A stretch of DNA of 64,000 nt from Actinomycetota bacterium (GCA_016870155.1 VGCE01000001.1:62001-126000), one strand, 5' to 3'; positions 39,524-49,375 are shown, numbered from the stretch's first letter. Numbers and translations are program-made. Notes: generated from the sequence alone by a model not told the origin.

Positions 39524-42373
39524 ATGCCGGTGAGCACCCGCCGCCGCTCTGTGCTTTTCCTGCTGGTGGTCATCGGCCTCGTGTGCGCGTCGATCGTGGT
39601 GATCGCCACTCGCCCGACCGTGCTCGGCCTCGACCTGCAGGGGGGCGTCGAGGTGGTGCTGCAGGGCAAGCCCACCCGCGACTCCGAGGTGAACGCGGAG
39701 GCCATCGAGCGGTCGGTGGAGGTCATCCGCAGCCGCGTCGACGCCTTCGGCGTGTCGGAGCCCGAGATCCAGACGCAGGGCGACGACCAGATCGTCGCAA
39801 CGCTCGCCGGGGCCACCAACCCCGACCGGGTGGTGGAGGACCTCATCCGGCCCGCGCAACTGCTGTTCATCGACTACCAGGCCAACTTCGTGGCGCAGGA
39901 CCCGAGCCTGTGGAAGATGGTCCAGAAGGCCCAGAGCACGACTCCGCGCCCGCCGGTGGAGGGCCAGGCCAGCTACTACCTGTTCAAGAAGAACGCGGCG
40001 CACGAGCTGGTGGCCGGGCCGGACTACGAGAAAGCCTCGCTGCTGCAGGACTACGGCGGCAAGGTTCCCGCCGGCACGGAGATCGCGACGGTGCCCGAGG
40101 GCCTCGTCATCTTCTCCGACCGCCAGCAGCTCGACCCGTCGAAGCCCGACAGCCCGTCACGCACGGTCCACGTGCTCATGCAGGACGAGCCCGCGCTCAC
40201 GGGTCGTGACATCACGTCCGCGGCGCAGAGCTTCGACACGGGCTCCACCGGCGGCAACCAGGAGCCCATCGTCACCATGCAGTTCACCGACCGGGGCGCG
40301 CAGAACTTCCAGGACGTCACGCGCGACCTGGCGCAGCGCGGCGCCCTGCGGCAGGAGCTCCAAAGCTTCGCGATCGTGCTCGACGGCAAGATCATCAGCA
40401 ATCCCACGGTCGACTACCGCCAGTACCCCAGCGGCATCAGCGGCAACAACGGCGCCCAGATCTCGGGCAACTTCACCACCGAGAGCGCCCGCACGCTGGC
40501 CGACCAGCTGAACTCCGGCGCCATCCCGATTCGCCTGGACGTCATCAGCCAGAAGCAGGTGTCGGCCACGCTGGGCGAGGAGTCCCTGCGCCAGGGCCTC
40601 ATCGCGGCCGCCGCGGGCCTGTTCCTGGTCGTCCTCTTCCTGGTCGTCTATTACCGCCTGCTCGGCGTGATCGCGGCCGGGGCGCTCATCATCTACACGC
40701 TCTTCTACCTCGCGGTGGCCGTGCTGGTGCCCATCACCCTCACGCTGCCGGGCATCGCGGGCGCCATCCTCACCATCGGAGTGGCCGCTGACGCCAATGT
40801 GGTGATCTTCGAGCGAATACGCGAGGAAGCCCGGGCGGGGCGCAACGCCAAGTCGGCCATCCTCACCGGGTACTCGAAGGGCATCAGCGCCATCATCGAC
40901 GCCAACGTCGTGACATTCCTCACGGCGGCGATCCTCTTCCTGTTCAGCACGGGCGGCCCGAAGGGCTTCGCCTTCACCCTGATGGTCGGCGTGCTCATCT
41001 CGCTGTTCACCGCCGTGGTGGTGACCCGGGTGGTCATCGAGACGCTCTCGAACAGCAAGGTGCTGCAGAACGAGAAGGCGATGGGCATCACCGCCCGAGA
41101 GCCGCGCTGGAAGTTCGACTTCGTCGGCAAGTGGCGGCTGTGGCTCGCCATCTCATTCGTGCCGCTGGCCGTCGGCGCGGCGTTCATCGGCATCAAGGGC
41201 CTGAACCTGGGCCTCGACTTCAATAGTGGCACGCGCATCGCCATGGCGTTCGAGGCCACGCAGCCCACCGAGGGCCAGGTGCGCGCGGTGCTGGCCGACG
41301 AGGGGTTCCCCGAGGCCAAGATCCAGGCCACCACCGACTCGGCCACGGGCAGGGCCGGCTTCCAGATCCAGACGCCCACGCTGCAGCCGAAGCAGCTCAA
41401 CGACCTCAAGCGCAACCTCGAGGCCGACATCGGCACCATCGACGAGCGCGCATACCAGGTGGAGACCGTCGGCCCCACCTTCGGGAGACAGGTGGTCGAA
41501 CGCGCGGGCTGGGCGATCCTGCTCTCGTTCGCGGTCATCATCCTCTACCTGACGATCAGGTTCGAGTACCGGCTCGCGCTGCCGGCGCTGCTATCGGTGA
41601 TCCATGACGTCTGGTTGGCCATCGCGATCTTCTCGCTCGTGGGCTACGAGGTGACAAGCGCCACGGTGGCCGCCCTGCTGACGATCCTCGGGTATTCGTT
41701 GTACGACGTCGTTGTGGTGTTCGACCGCATCCGCGAGAACGCGCCGCTCATGCGAAATGCGCGCTACAAGGACGTGGTCAATCGCTCGGTGCAGGAGACG
41801 CTCACGCGTTCGATCATCACCGGGTTGACGGCCGTGTTCCCGGTGCTGATGCTCTTCATCTTCGGCGGGGAGACCCTGCGCAGCTTCTCGTTCGCACTGC
41901 TCGTGGGCCTGCTCACGGGTGGCGTATCGTCCATCCTCATCGCGGCGCCGCTGGCGGCCATCTGGAAGGAGCACCAGCCCGAGGGCCGGAAGCGCGCGCG
42001 CAAGGCGGGCAAGCGGGCCGCCCGGGAGTCGGCGGCCGCCTACGACTCGGACGTCGCCGACCTCGAGGTGCTGGCGCGCGCCGAGGCCGCGCTCGGCGAC
42101 GAGGACTCGCCGCCGAGCCTGATGGTGGACGAGGAACCCGTGGCCGAGCCCGCCGCGACGAGCGAACCGGACGCACCCGCGCCCGCGGGTGCAGAGGCCG
42201 CTGCCCCGGCAGCGCCCGGGGCACTGGCGCCCGATGCGACGCCGGACGCGCCCGCGCGACCGCAGGATGAGGCGCCCGTGGCGCCACCGCGCGATGATGT
42301 GCAGGGGACGCCGGATGCGCCGCCCAAGCGGGAGCGCCGGCACAGCCAGGTCAAGAAGCGAAGGAGGAAGTGA
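39524..42373 (+). CDS. secDF: SecD-SecF fusion protein translocase subunit
   Basis: 949-residue fusion of SecD and SecF, the proton-driven pulling module of the Sec translocon. SecD half: first helix VLFLLVVIGLVCASIVVIAT, LGLDLQGGVEVVLQ, the P1 head domain, and helices with GVAADANVVIFERIREEARA. SecF half from about residue 540: LWLAISFVPLAVGAAF, GLDFNSGTRIA, and TILGYSLYDVVVVFDRIREN. The last 125 residues are a disordered Ala/Pro-rich cytoplasmic tail ending in a strongly basic cluster (KKRRRK). In many actinobacteria secD and secF are separate genes, so the fusion is notable. The ATG has weak SD; an in-frame GTG two codons later is possible. Confidence 0.94.
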   Translation: MPVSTRRRSVLFLLVVIGLVCASIVVIATRPTVLGLDLQGGVEVVLQGKPTRDSEVNAEAIERSVEVIRSRVDAFGVSEPEIQTQGDDQIVATLAGATNPDRVVEDLIRPAQLLFIDYQANFVAQDPSLWKMVQKAQSTTPRPPVEGQASYYLFKKNAAHELVAGPDYEKASLLQDYGGKVPAGTEIATVPEGLVIFSDRQQLDPSKPDSPSRTVHVLMQDEPALTGRDITSAAQSFDTGSTGGNQEPIVTMQFTDRGAQNFQDVTRDLAQRGALRQELQSFAIVLDGKIISNPTVDYRQYPSGISGNNGAQISGNFTTESARTLADQLNSGAIPIRLDVISQKQVSATLGEESLRQGLIAAAAGLFLVVLFLVVYYRLLGVIAAGALIIYTLFYLAVAVLVPITLTLPGIAGAILTIGVAADANVVIFERIREEARAGRNAKSAILTGYSKGISAIIDANVVTFLTAAILFLFSTGGPKGFAFTLMVGVLISLFTAVVVTRVVIETLSNSKVLQNEKAMGITAREPRWKFDFVGKWRLWLAISFVPLAVGAAFIGIKGLNLGLDFNSGTRIAMAFEATQPTEGQVRAVLADEGFPEAKIQATTDSATGRAGFQIQTPTLQPKQLNDLKRNLEADIGTIDERAYQVETVGPTFGRQVVERAGWAILLSFAVIILYLTIRFEYRLALPALLSVIHDVWLAIAIFSLVGYEVTSATVAALLTILGYSLYDVVVVFDRIRENAPLMRNARYKDVVNRSVQETLTRSIITGLTAVFPVLMLFIFGGETLRSFSFALLVGLLTGGVSSILIAAPLAAIWKEHQPEGRKRARKAGKRAARESAAAYDSDVADLEVLARAEAALGDEDSPPSLMVDEEPVAEPAATSEPDAPAPAGAEAAAPAAPGALAPDATPDAPARPQDEAPVAPPRDDVQGTPDAPPKRERRHSQVKKRRRK

Positions 42374-42744
42374 TGATCAGCCCACGCGAGGCGGTGGAAC
42401 AGGCGATCTTCATCGCTGTGGGCGCGGCGTCGCTCACCCGCGACCGCGCGCAGGCGATCGTGGATGACCTGGTAGGCCGCGGCCAGATGACCGACGAGGA
42501 GGGGCGCCTCACCGTAGACGGTCTCATGGCGCGGGTGCGCGCCAGCGGAGAGGCCCAGGGAATCGTGGGGAGGATTGAGGGCGGCCTGCATGGGCTGCTG
42601 CGCGAGATCGGCATCGCGCAGCGCGATGACATCGCAGACGTCGACCAGCGCATCGCGGAGCTCGAGCATCGAATCCGCCTCCTCGAGGAGGCCTCGGGCG
42701 CCGTGCCCGCGCCCCCCGGGGGGCACGACTCCCCCGCCGGCTAG
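42373..42744 (+). CDS. Small helical, phasin-like protein
   Basis: 123 residues, all helical: an amphipathic N-terminal half (REAVEQAIFIAVGAASLTRD, AIVDDLVGRGQMTDEEGR) and a heptad-repeat C-terminal half (DIADVDQRIAELEHRIRLLE) that should form a coiled coil. The layout resembles PhaI/phasin-type small proteins but no granule genes are nearby. ATG lies 5 bases after GGAGG and overlaps the secDF stop by one base. The next gene, 9 bases on, is an ABC1/UbiB-like kinase, and the two probably act together. Confidence 0.65.
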   Translation: MISPREAVEQAIFIAVGAASLTRDRAQAIVDDLVGRGQMTDEEGRLTVDGLMARVRASGEAQGIVGRIEGGLHGLLREIGIAQRDDIADVDQRIAELEHRIRLLEEASGAVPAPPGGHDSPAG

Positions 42745-42753
42745 CGGGTCGCG

Positions 42754-44412
42754 GTGGGCCGGGGCGAGCGCAGGAGGACGCTGGCCAGGCTGCGCGAGAT
42801 CGCGCGGGTCGCTACCAGGCACGGCTTCGGCTACGTGTTCTCCCGCCGCCACGGCGGCACGGCAGGGGACGTCGATGAGGAGACGGCCGAGGACAGGGCC
42901 ACCCGCGGCAAGCGCCTGCGCGAGATGCTCGAGGAGCTCGGCCCCACCTTCGTGAAGTTCGGGCAGTTGCTATCCACGCGGCCCGACGTGGTGCCGCCCG
43001 ACGTGGTCGCCGAGCTGCGCAGGCTGCAGGACTCCGCCCGCCCGGAGCCCTTCGAGGCCATTCGCGCGGTGGTCGAGGAGGACCTCGGCCTCACCCTCGA
43101 GCAGGCTTTCGAGTCATTCGACCCGGTGCCCATCGGCAGCGCATCGGTAGGCCAGGTGCACGTGGCGCAGCTGCCGGGCGGCCGCGAGGTGGTGGTGAAG
43201 GTGCAGCGGCCCGATGCCGCCGCCACCCTCTACGCCGACATCGACCTGCTGTACCAGCTCGCCCGTCTCACGAGGGACCGCGTGAAGCGCGTGGCGTTCA
43301 TCGACCTCGAGGGCCTGGTGGACGAGTTCGCCAGGACCGTGCGGGAGGAGCTCGACTACCGCAACGAGGCGCGGAACGACGAGGCGGTGCGCCGGCACTT
43401 CGAGGGCAACGAGCACGTGGTCGTGCCGCGCGTGCACTGGCGCCAGACCACCGGCCGGGTGCTGACTCAGGACCGCATCAAGGGGCCGACGCTCGCGCAC
43501 GTGGACCTCGAGCTGATGAGCGCGGAGGAGCGGCGCACGCTGGCCGCCCGGCTGGCCGAGACCTGGATGCAGATGATCTTCGGCGACGGCATGTTCCACG
43601 CCGACCCGCACCCCGCGAACATCGTCGTGCTCGGTCCCGACGAGATCGGGCTGATCGACTTCGGCATGGTGGGCCTGCTCTCGCAGGAGGATCGCGAGGC
43701 GGCGATCCGCCTGTTCACCGACATCCTCGGCCAGAACACCGAGCGCATGCCGCGCGACCTGCGCGCCCTGGGCATCAGGTACCCGCGCGAGCTTGAGGAC
43801 GAGTTCTCGCGTCGCCTGCAGGGCCTCATGGCGCGCTATGTGGGCATGAGCATGGAAGAGCTCGACGTGCGGGAGATTCTCCACGAGCTGTTCGGGATCA
43901 TCTACGAGCTCGAGATCACCCTGCCCCCGCGCTGGATCCTGCTCGACAAGGCGCTGGCCACGCTCGCAGGCGTGGCGCTGGAGATCTCGAACGACTTCAA
44001 CGTGTTCGAGACGGCCAGGCCGTACGCGCGCAAGCTGCTGTACGCCAGGTACAGCCCGGAGCGGCTCGCGGGGCGCGTGCAGAACGACCTGGGCCGGTAC
44101 GCAAACGCCCTCCTCGAGTACCCGATACAGATCGGGGAGCTGCTGGAGGAGTTCAAGGACGGCGAGGTACGCGTCGCCATCGACCTGAACGAGCTCAACG
44201 AGGCCAGCAACAAGGCGCTCGTGGCCGCCAACCGCATGGCGATCGCCCTGGTGGCGGCGGCGGTGATCCTGGCGTCCGGGATCATCGGCACGTTCGTGAC
44301 GGAGGGGCCCCGGCTGTTCGGCCTGGCCCTCATCGGGGTGCCCGGGTTCGTCGCCGGCCTCGTGCTGTTCGGGTGGCTCGTGGCGGGGATGATCCGCAGC
44401 GGCCACTGGTAG
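42754..44412 (+). CDS. ABC1/UbiB family atypical kinase
   Basis: 552 residues. The ABC1 core is complete: the KxGQ motif in LGPTFVKFGQLLSTRPD, the Ala-rich nucleotide loop IGSASVGQVHVAQL, the invariant lysine in EVVVKVQRP, EELDYRNEARN, the catalytic-loop HADPHPANIVV and IDFGMVG. Two C-terminal membrane helices follow. Relatives support isoprenoid quinone biosynthesis or lipid handling as ATPases; the exact substrate here is unknown. GTG start. It follows the small helical protein gene closely. Confidence 0.88.
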   Translation: MGRGERRRTLARLREIARVATRHGFGYVFSRRHGGTAGDVDEETAEDRATRGKRLREMLEELGPTFVKFGQLLSTRPDVVPPDVVAELRRLQDSARPEPFEAIRAVVEEDLGLTLEQAFESFDPVPIGSASVGQVHVAQLPGGREVVVKVQRPDAAATLYADIDLLYQLARLTRDRVKRVAFIDLEGLVDEFARTVREELDYRNEARNDEAVRRHFEGNEHVVVPRVHWRQTTGRVLTQDRIKGPTLAHVDLELMSAEERRTLAARLAETWMQMIFGDGMFHADPHPANIVVLGPDEIGLIDFGMVGLLSQEDREAAIRLFTDILGQNTERMPRDLRALGIRYPRELEDEFSRRLQGLMARYVGMSMEELDVREILHELFGIIYELEITLPPRWILLDKALATLAGVALEISNDFNVFETARPYARKLLYARYSPERLAGRVQNDLGRYANALLEYPIQIGELLEEFKDGEVRVAIDLNELNEASNKALVAANRMAIALVAAAVILASGIIGTFVTEGPRLFGLALIGVPGFVAGLVLFGWLVAGMIRSGHW

Positions 44413-44434
44413 CCCCGGCGTCCGCCCGCGCCGT

Positions 44435-44440
44435 TAGGAT
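44435..44440 (+). promoter_or_regulatory. Putative -10 box TAGGAT of recJ
   Basis: TAGGAT lies 8 bases before the TTG at 44449. The spacing supports TTG as a leaderless start, an unusual combination. Confidence 0.5.
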
Positions 44441-44448
44441 CGACCGGG

Positions 44449-47097
44449 TTGAGCGCCCCTGGCGACACCCGTGAGATGACCCCGCCGCCACCGCCGTGGC
44501 GCACCCCGCGGGTGGCGTATGCCGACGTACGACGCCTCGAGCGCGAGCTGGGCTGCTCGGAGCCCATGGCGTGGATACTGGTGCGCCGCGGGCTCGCCGA
44601 GCCCGACGCCGCCCGGGCCTTCCTCTCCACCGATGGAGACCTCGCGGACCCCCTCGCGATAGACGGCATCGCCGAGGCCGCCGATCGCCTCCGCCAGGCG
44701 ATCGGCTCGGGCGAGCACGTGGCCATTCATGGCGACTACGACTGCGACGGGGTGTGCTCAACGGTGATCCTCGCGCAGGCGCTGCGCGCACGGGGCGGCA
44801 CCGTCACCACCTTCCTGCCCAGCAGGTTCACCGACGGCTACGGCGTATCGGATTCAACGGTGGAGCGCCTGGCCGAGTCCGGCGCGCGGGTGCTCGTGTG
44901 CGTCGATTGCGGCACCTCGAACGTCGAGGCACTCACCCGCGCGACCGAGCTGGGCATGGACGTCGTGGTGCTCGACCACCACCTCGCGGCGGGCGCCCGC
45001 CCGCCGGGCATAATCGCCAACCCGGCCCTCGGGCGCGGCATGGACGCCCTTCCCGCCGCGGCCGGCGTGGTGTTCGACGTGGTGCGGGTGCTCGCGCACG
45101 GCGACGAGGGTCTGCTCGGCGGTGACCCGGAGGAGGGCGTCGACCTGGCGGGCCTCGCCACGGTCGCCGACGCCATGCCGCTCGTGGATGGCAACCGGCG
45201 CCTGGTGCACCGCGCCGTGCAGTCGATCCGGCGTGGCGAGCGCCCGGGCATCGTGGCGCTGCTCGCCGCCGCCGGGCAGGGCTACCGCGGCATCACCCCG
45301 CGCGGGCTGTCGTTCACACTCGCGCCCGCCATCAACGCCGCGGGTCGGCTCGATGAGGCGTCGCGCGCGCTCGACCTGATGATCGAAACCGACCCGGCGC
45401 GCGCGCGGGAGATGGCCGATGCGCTCTGGGCGCTCAATGCGCGGCGGCGCGAGGTGGAGCGGCAGGTGACGGCAGAGGCCATCGCCACAGTGGAGGCCGC
45501 GGGCGAGCTGCAGCCGGTCACGGTGGTGGCGGGCGAGGGCTGGCACGAGGGCGTGGTGGGCATCGTGGCCTCGCGCCTGGTGGAGCGCTTCGGCCGCCCG
45601 GCCATCGTGCTCTCCACCGATGGGGCCGATGCCAAGGGATCCGGGCGCAGCCTTCCCGGTCTCGACCTGCACGCGATCGTGGCAGATGCCAGCGACCCGC
45701 TCACCCGTTGGGGCGGGCACTCAGGGGCCGTGGGCGTGTCGCTGGCGTCGGGTGACATCCCGGCCTTCCGCGACGCGCTGGCGGCGTCCGCGGCCGGTCG
45801 CAGCGCCGACATCGCCCGCGCTCGCACGCGCGAGGTGGATGCCGTCGTCGCGGGCGCCGACCTCACGCTCGCCATCGCCGAGGAGCTCGAGGCCCTCGCG
45901 CCCTTCGGGCGGGGAAATCCGGAGCCCCGCATCGTGGTGCCGGGCTGCGCGGTGTCGGCCATCTCCCGCGTGGGGGAGGGGCGCCACCTGAAGGCGCGCC
46001 TATCGGCCGGAGGCGTGGGCGTGCCCGCGATCGGGTTCTCCATGGGCCGCCGTGCCGAGGGGCTCACCGGGGACGCCGACGATGCCCGCTATGACGCCGT
46101 GGCGAAGCTCGAGGTGGAGCGCTGGCAGGACACCATGGGTCCCCGGGTGTCGCTCGACGACCTCGTGCTGCTGCCGGCAGGGCCTGTGGTGGCGGGCCAC
46201 TGCGCCGATTCCTGCGACGTCGCGTGCGGCCTGCGCGTGGCGCCCGTGGCGATCAGGGACATGGTGGCCGAACCGTTCGGAGCACCGGCGCCGGTGAAGG
46301 GCGCGCAGGCGCCGGTGGAGGTGCGCGATCGCCGGGGGGAGGGGCGGGGGCTGCCGCTCATCTGCGCGCTCGCCGGCGCCGACCGCGGTGTGGTCGCCGT
46401 GGTGGCCGACGTGCCACGGCGTCGCGCGGCGCTGTCCGACGTGCTGAACCCCGGGCGCCTCGGCGTGGACGTCGCGGTGCTCGGCGGCGGCAGATGCGAC
46501 GCCGAGGCGGTGCGCGCGCGGCTGGCCATGGCGCGCGGTGGCCCCGTGCTGGCCCTGCTCGACTACGCCGCCCTCGAGGATGTCCCCCTGCCGTCCGACG
46601 TGCACGTGGTGGCCGTCGACCCGCCGATGACCGATGTCCAGGCCGACTGGCTGCGCGTGGCGTCCGCCGGGCGCACCGTGCACCTCGCGTGGGGGGCCGA
46701 GGAGGCCGACCTGGCCCTCCGGGTCGCGCTGGCCGACCTCGCGGTGCGCGACGTCGCGCGGTCGCTGTGGCCCGGCCTGTCTGCACATGATCGGGGACTG
46801 CCGTGGGGCCCGGAGTGCGACCGCCTGCTGGCAGGGGATGGTCCGGTCTCGAGGTCACCGCGATCGGTGGCCATCGCCCTGGCTGCGCTCGCCGACGCCG
46901 GCCTCGTGCGCGTAGGGGACGACGGGCTGGCGGTGGTGCAGGGCGCCCCGCCGGCCGACATCGAGTCGGGTGCCGTGGGCCTGCGCGCGGCGGCCCTGGC
47001 CGACGAGGCACGCGTGATGGCGGCACGATCGGCCACCGTGGACGTGCTCGGCAGCGTCCCGGAATGGCTGCCAGAGCCCGCCGGCGCGTTATCGTAG
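44449..47097 (+). CDS. recJ: Single-stranded-DNA-specific exonuclease RecJ
   Basis: 882 residues. The DHH phosphoesterase core has VAIHGDYDCDGVCSTVILAQ (residues 91-110, metal-binding D96/D98/D100), VLVCVDCGT, the DHH motif VVVLDHHLA and NPALG. The DHHA1 domain shows RWGGHSGAVGVSLASGD with the GGH core, followed by an OB fold near FGRGNPEPRIVVPG. Residues from about 600 to the end are an extra C-terminal region without recognised catalytic motif, so the protein is some 300 residues longer than E. coli RecJ (577). TTG start chosen from the TAGGAT box 8 bases upstream. The stop overlaps the relA -10 box. Confidence 0.9.
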   Translation: MSAPGDTREMTPPPPPWRTPRVAYADVRRLERELGCSEPMAWILVRRGLAEPDAARAFLSTDGDLADPLAIDGIAEAADRLRQAIGSGEHVAIHGDYDCDGVCSTVILAQALRARGGTVTTFLPSRFTDGYGVSDSTVERLAESGARVLVCVDCGTSNVEALTRATELGMDVVVLDHHLAAGARPPGIIANPALGRGMDALPAAAGVVFDVVRVLAHGDEGLLGGDPEEGVDLAGLATVADAMPLVDGNRRLVHRAVQSIRRGERPGIVALLAAAGQGYRGITPRGLSFTLAPAINAAGRLDEASRALDLMIETDPARAREMADALWALNARRREVERQVTAEAIATVEAAGELQPVTVVAGEGWHEGVVGIVASRLVERFGRPAIVLSTDGADAKGSGRSLPGLDLHAIVADASDPLTRWGGHSGAVGVSLASGDIPAFRDALAASAAGRSADIARARTREVDAVVAGADLTLAIAEELEALAPFGRGNPEPRIVVPGCAVSAISRVGEGRHLKARLSAGGVGVPAIGFSMGRRAEGLTGDADDARYDAVAKLEVERWQDTMGPRVSLDDLVLLPAGPVVAGHCADSCDVACGLRVAPVAIRDMVAEPFGAPAPVKGAQAPVEVRDRRGEGRGLPLICALAGADRGVVAVVADVPRRRAALSDVLNPGRLGVDVAVLGGGRCDAEAVRARLAMARGGPVLALLDYAALEDVPLPSDVHVVAVDPPMTDVQADWLRVASAGRTVHLAWGAEEADLALRVALADLAVRDVARSLWPGLSAHDRGLPWGPECDRLLAGDGPVSRSPRSVAIALAALADAGLVRVGDDGLAVVQGAPPADIESGAVGLRAAALADEARVMAARSATVDVLGSVPEWLPEPAGALS
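47090..47095 (+). promoter_or_regulatory. Putative -10 box TATCGT of relA/spoT
   Basis: TATCGT lies 7 bases before the GTG at 47103, overlapping the last codons and stop of recJ, so (p)ppGpp synthase expression can be independent of recJ. Confidence 0.5.
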
Positions 47098-47102
47098 GCC
47101 CC

Positions 47103-49343
47103 GTGGGTACTCCGCTTGCAGATCTTGGGCTGTCCTCGTCCACCGGTGATGCCGACCTCGAGGCGCTGGTGCGTGAGGTGCTGGGTCACCACCCGGCGGC
47201 TGATGCCGAGGCCATCCGGCGCGCGCACCGCTATGCCGACGACAAGCATCGCGATCAGATGCGGCACTCGGGCGAGCCCTACATCACGCACCCCCTGGGT
47301 GTGGCGCGAATCGCCGCCGGCCTCGGCCTCGACCCGGAGACCATCCAGGCCGCGCTGCTGCACGACGTGGTGGAGGACACCGGGGCATCCCGCGAGGACA
47401 TCGAGGCGGCGTTCGGGCCGCAGGTGGCCGCGCTCGTGGACGGCGTGACCAAGCTCACGCGCATCCACTTCGAGAGCCAGGAGGAGCGGCAGGCCGAGAA
47501 CTACCGCAAGCTCATCATCTCGATGTCATCCGACATCCGCGTGCTGCTGGTGAAGCTGTGCGATCGGCTGCACAACATGCGCACGCTCTCGTACATGAGC
47601 AAGTCGAAGCAGATGCAGAAGGGCCGCGAGACCCTCGAGGTGTATGCCCCGCTCGCGCACCGCCTTGGAATCCACTCGCTCAAGTGGGAGCTCGAGGACC
47701 TTGCCTTCGCGGCGCTGCATCCCAAGCGCTACGCCGAGATCCAGCAGATGGTCAACCAGCGCCGTGCCGACCGCGAGGAGTACGTGGCCGAGGCGGGGGA
47801 GATCCTGCGCGGTGAGCTCAGGGCGGTGGGAATCGAGCCCGTGGAGATCGTGGGCCGGGCGAAGCACTTCTACTCGATCTACGAGAAGATGACCCGCAAT
47901 GGCAAGGAGTTCAACGAGATCTACGATCTCACCGCGATGCGGGTGATCGTTGAGTCGGTGAAGGACTGCTACGGCGCGGTCGGCATCATCCACTCGCTCT
48001 GGAAGCCCATGCCCGGGCGGTTCAAGGACTTCATCGCCATGCCGCGGCTCAATATGTACCAGTCCCTGCACACCACGGTCATCGGCCCGCACGGCAGCCC
48101 GCTCGAGATACAGATCCGCACGCCCGAGATGCACCACACGGCCGAGTACGGCGTGGCCGCGCACTGGCTCTACAAGGAGGAGTCGCGCGGCCTGGCCGGC
48201 GCGTCGGGCGCCGCGGCTGCGGACGACAAGCTCGGATGGCTCGCGGGGATGATGGACTGGCAGCAGGACACGTCGGATCCGGGCGAGTTCATGGACACGC
48301 TGCGCAGCGACCTCTACTCGGCCGAGGTGTACGTGTTCACGCCCAAGGGCGAGGTGCGGGCGCTGCCTGCGGGATCCACCCCTCTCGACTTCGCCTACGA
48401 CGTACATACCGACGTCGGGCACCGCTGCGTGGGAGCCAAGGTCAACGGCCGCATCGTGCCGCTCACGCACGAGCTGGAGTCGGGCGACTTCGTGGAGGTA
48501 CTTACCTCTAAGTCGCCGCGCGGGCCCTCGCGCGACTGGCTCGGCGTGGTGCAGACCTCCAAGGCCCGTTCGAAGATCCGGTCGTTCTTCAGCCGGGAGC
48601 AGCGCGAGGATGCCGAGCATCACGGGCGCGAGCAGCTGCAGGACGCCCTGCGCAAGGCGGGGCTGCCCAGCCAGCGCATCGTCGGCTCGCCGCTCTTCGC
48701 CCAGGTCATCCAGGACATGGGCTTCAAGCGTGCCCAGGACTTCTACGTCTCCCTGGGGTCGGGCAAGGCCTCCGTGCAGGTGGTGGTCAACAAGATCATC
48801 TCCCGGCTCAAGACGGACGAGGGCGCGGTGGATCCCGAGCCGGCGCTGCCCGACATGCGCGAGGGGCGCAGTCGCGAGGTCACGCCGTCGAGCGACCTCG
48901 GCATCGAGATCGAGGGTGTGGCCGACGTGCTGGTGCGGCTCGCCAAGTGCTGTAAGGCGGTTCCCGGCGACGACATCGTGGGCTATATCTCGCTGGGTCG
49001 CGGCATCACGATCCACCGCGGGGACTGCCCCAACGCCCGCGCCCTCATGCGGAGCCCCGAGCGCTTCACCCCCGTGGCATGGGGAGGGGAAAGCCGCCAG
49101 TCGTTCCGCGTGGAACTCGCCGTGGAGGCCTGGGATCGCCACCGGTTGCTGGAGGACATCTCACGCACCATCGCGGAGAACGGGGTGAACATCCTCGGCG
49201 CCAACTGCCAGGTCGAGGATCACATGGCCCGGCACCGGTTCGTGCTCGAAATGGCCGACATCGACACCCTCCGCGCGCTCACCAGCCAGTTGCGCAATGT
49301 CGACTCGGTGTTCGATGCCTATCGCGTGACGCCGGGCACCTGA
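47103..49343 (+). CDS. Bifunctional (p)ppGpp synthetase/hydrolase RelA/SpoT
   Basis: 746 residues, full Rel architecture: HD hydrolase domain (HSGEPYITHPLGVARI, ALLHDVVEDTGASREDIE), synthetase domain (GRAKHFYSIYEKMTRNGKEF, DLTAMRVIVESVKDCY, DFIAMPRLNMYQSLHTTV), TGS domain (VYVFTPKGEVRALPAGSTPL), a Cys-containing RIS/CC region (AKCCKAVPGDDIVGYISLGR) and a C-terminal ACT domain (DRHRLLEDISRTIAENGVN). Because the HD residues are intact, it should both make and degrade (p)ppGpp. GTG at 47103 follows a TATCGT box by 7 bases. Confidence 0.95.
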   Translation: MGTPLADLGLSSSTGDADLEALVREVLGHHPAADAEAIRRAHRYADDKHRDQMRHSGEPYITHPLGVARIAAGLGLDPETIQAALLHDVVEDTGASREDIEAAFGPQVAALVDGVTKLTRIHFESQEERQAENYRKLIISMSSDIRVLLVKLCDRLHNMRTLSYMSKSKQMQKGRETLEVYAPLAHRLGIHSLKWELEDLAFAALHPKRYAEIQQMVNQRRADREEYVAEAGEILRGELRAVGIEPVEIVGRAKHFYSIYEKMTRNGKEFNEIYDLTAMRVIVESVKDCYGAVGIIHSLWKPMPGRFKDFIAMPRLNMYQSLHTTVIGPHGSPLEIQIRTPEMHHTAEYGVAAHWLYKEESRGLAGASGAAAADDKLGWLAGMMDWQQDTSDPGEFMDTLRSDLYSAEVYVFTPKGEVRALPAGSTPLDFAYDVHTDVGHRCVGAKVNGRIVPLTHELESGDFVEVLTSKSPRGPSRDWLGVVQTSKARSKIRSFFSREQREDAEHHGREQLQDALRKAGLPSQRIVGSPLFAQVIQDMGFKRAQDFYVSLGSGKASVQVVVNKIISRLKTDEGAVDPEPALPDMREGRSREVTPSSDLGIEIEGVADVLVRLAKCCKAVPGDDIVGYISLGRGITIHRGDCPNARALMRSPERFTPVAWGGESRQSFRVELAVEAWDRHRLLEDISRTIAENGVNILGANCQVEDHMARHRFVLEMADIDTLRALTSQLRNVDSVFDAYRVTPGT

Positions 49344-49360
49344 CCGTCCCGCGCTGCTGG

Positions 49361-49366
49361 TAGCGT
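49361..49366 (+). promoter_or_regulatory. Putative -10 box TAGCGT of the LytR_C protein gene
   Basis: TAGCGT lies 9 bases before the GTG at 49376, in the 32-base gap after relA/spoT. Confidence 0.45.
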
Positions 49367-49375
49367 CCACCCCAA

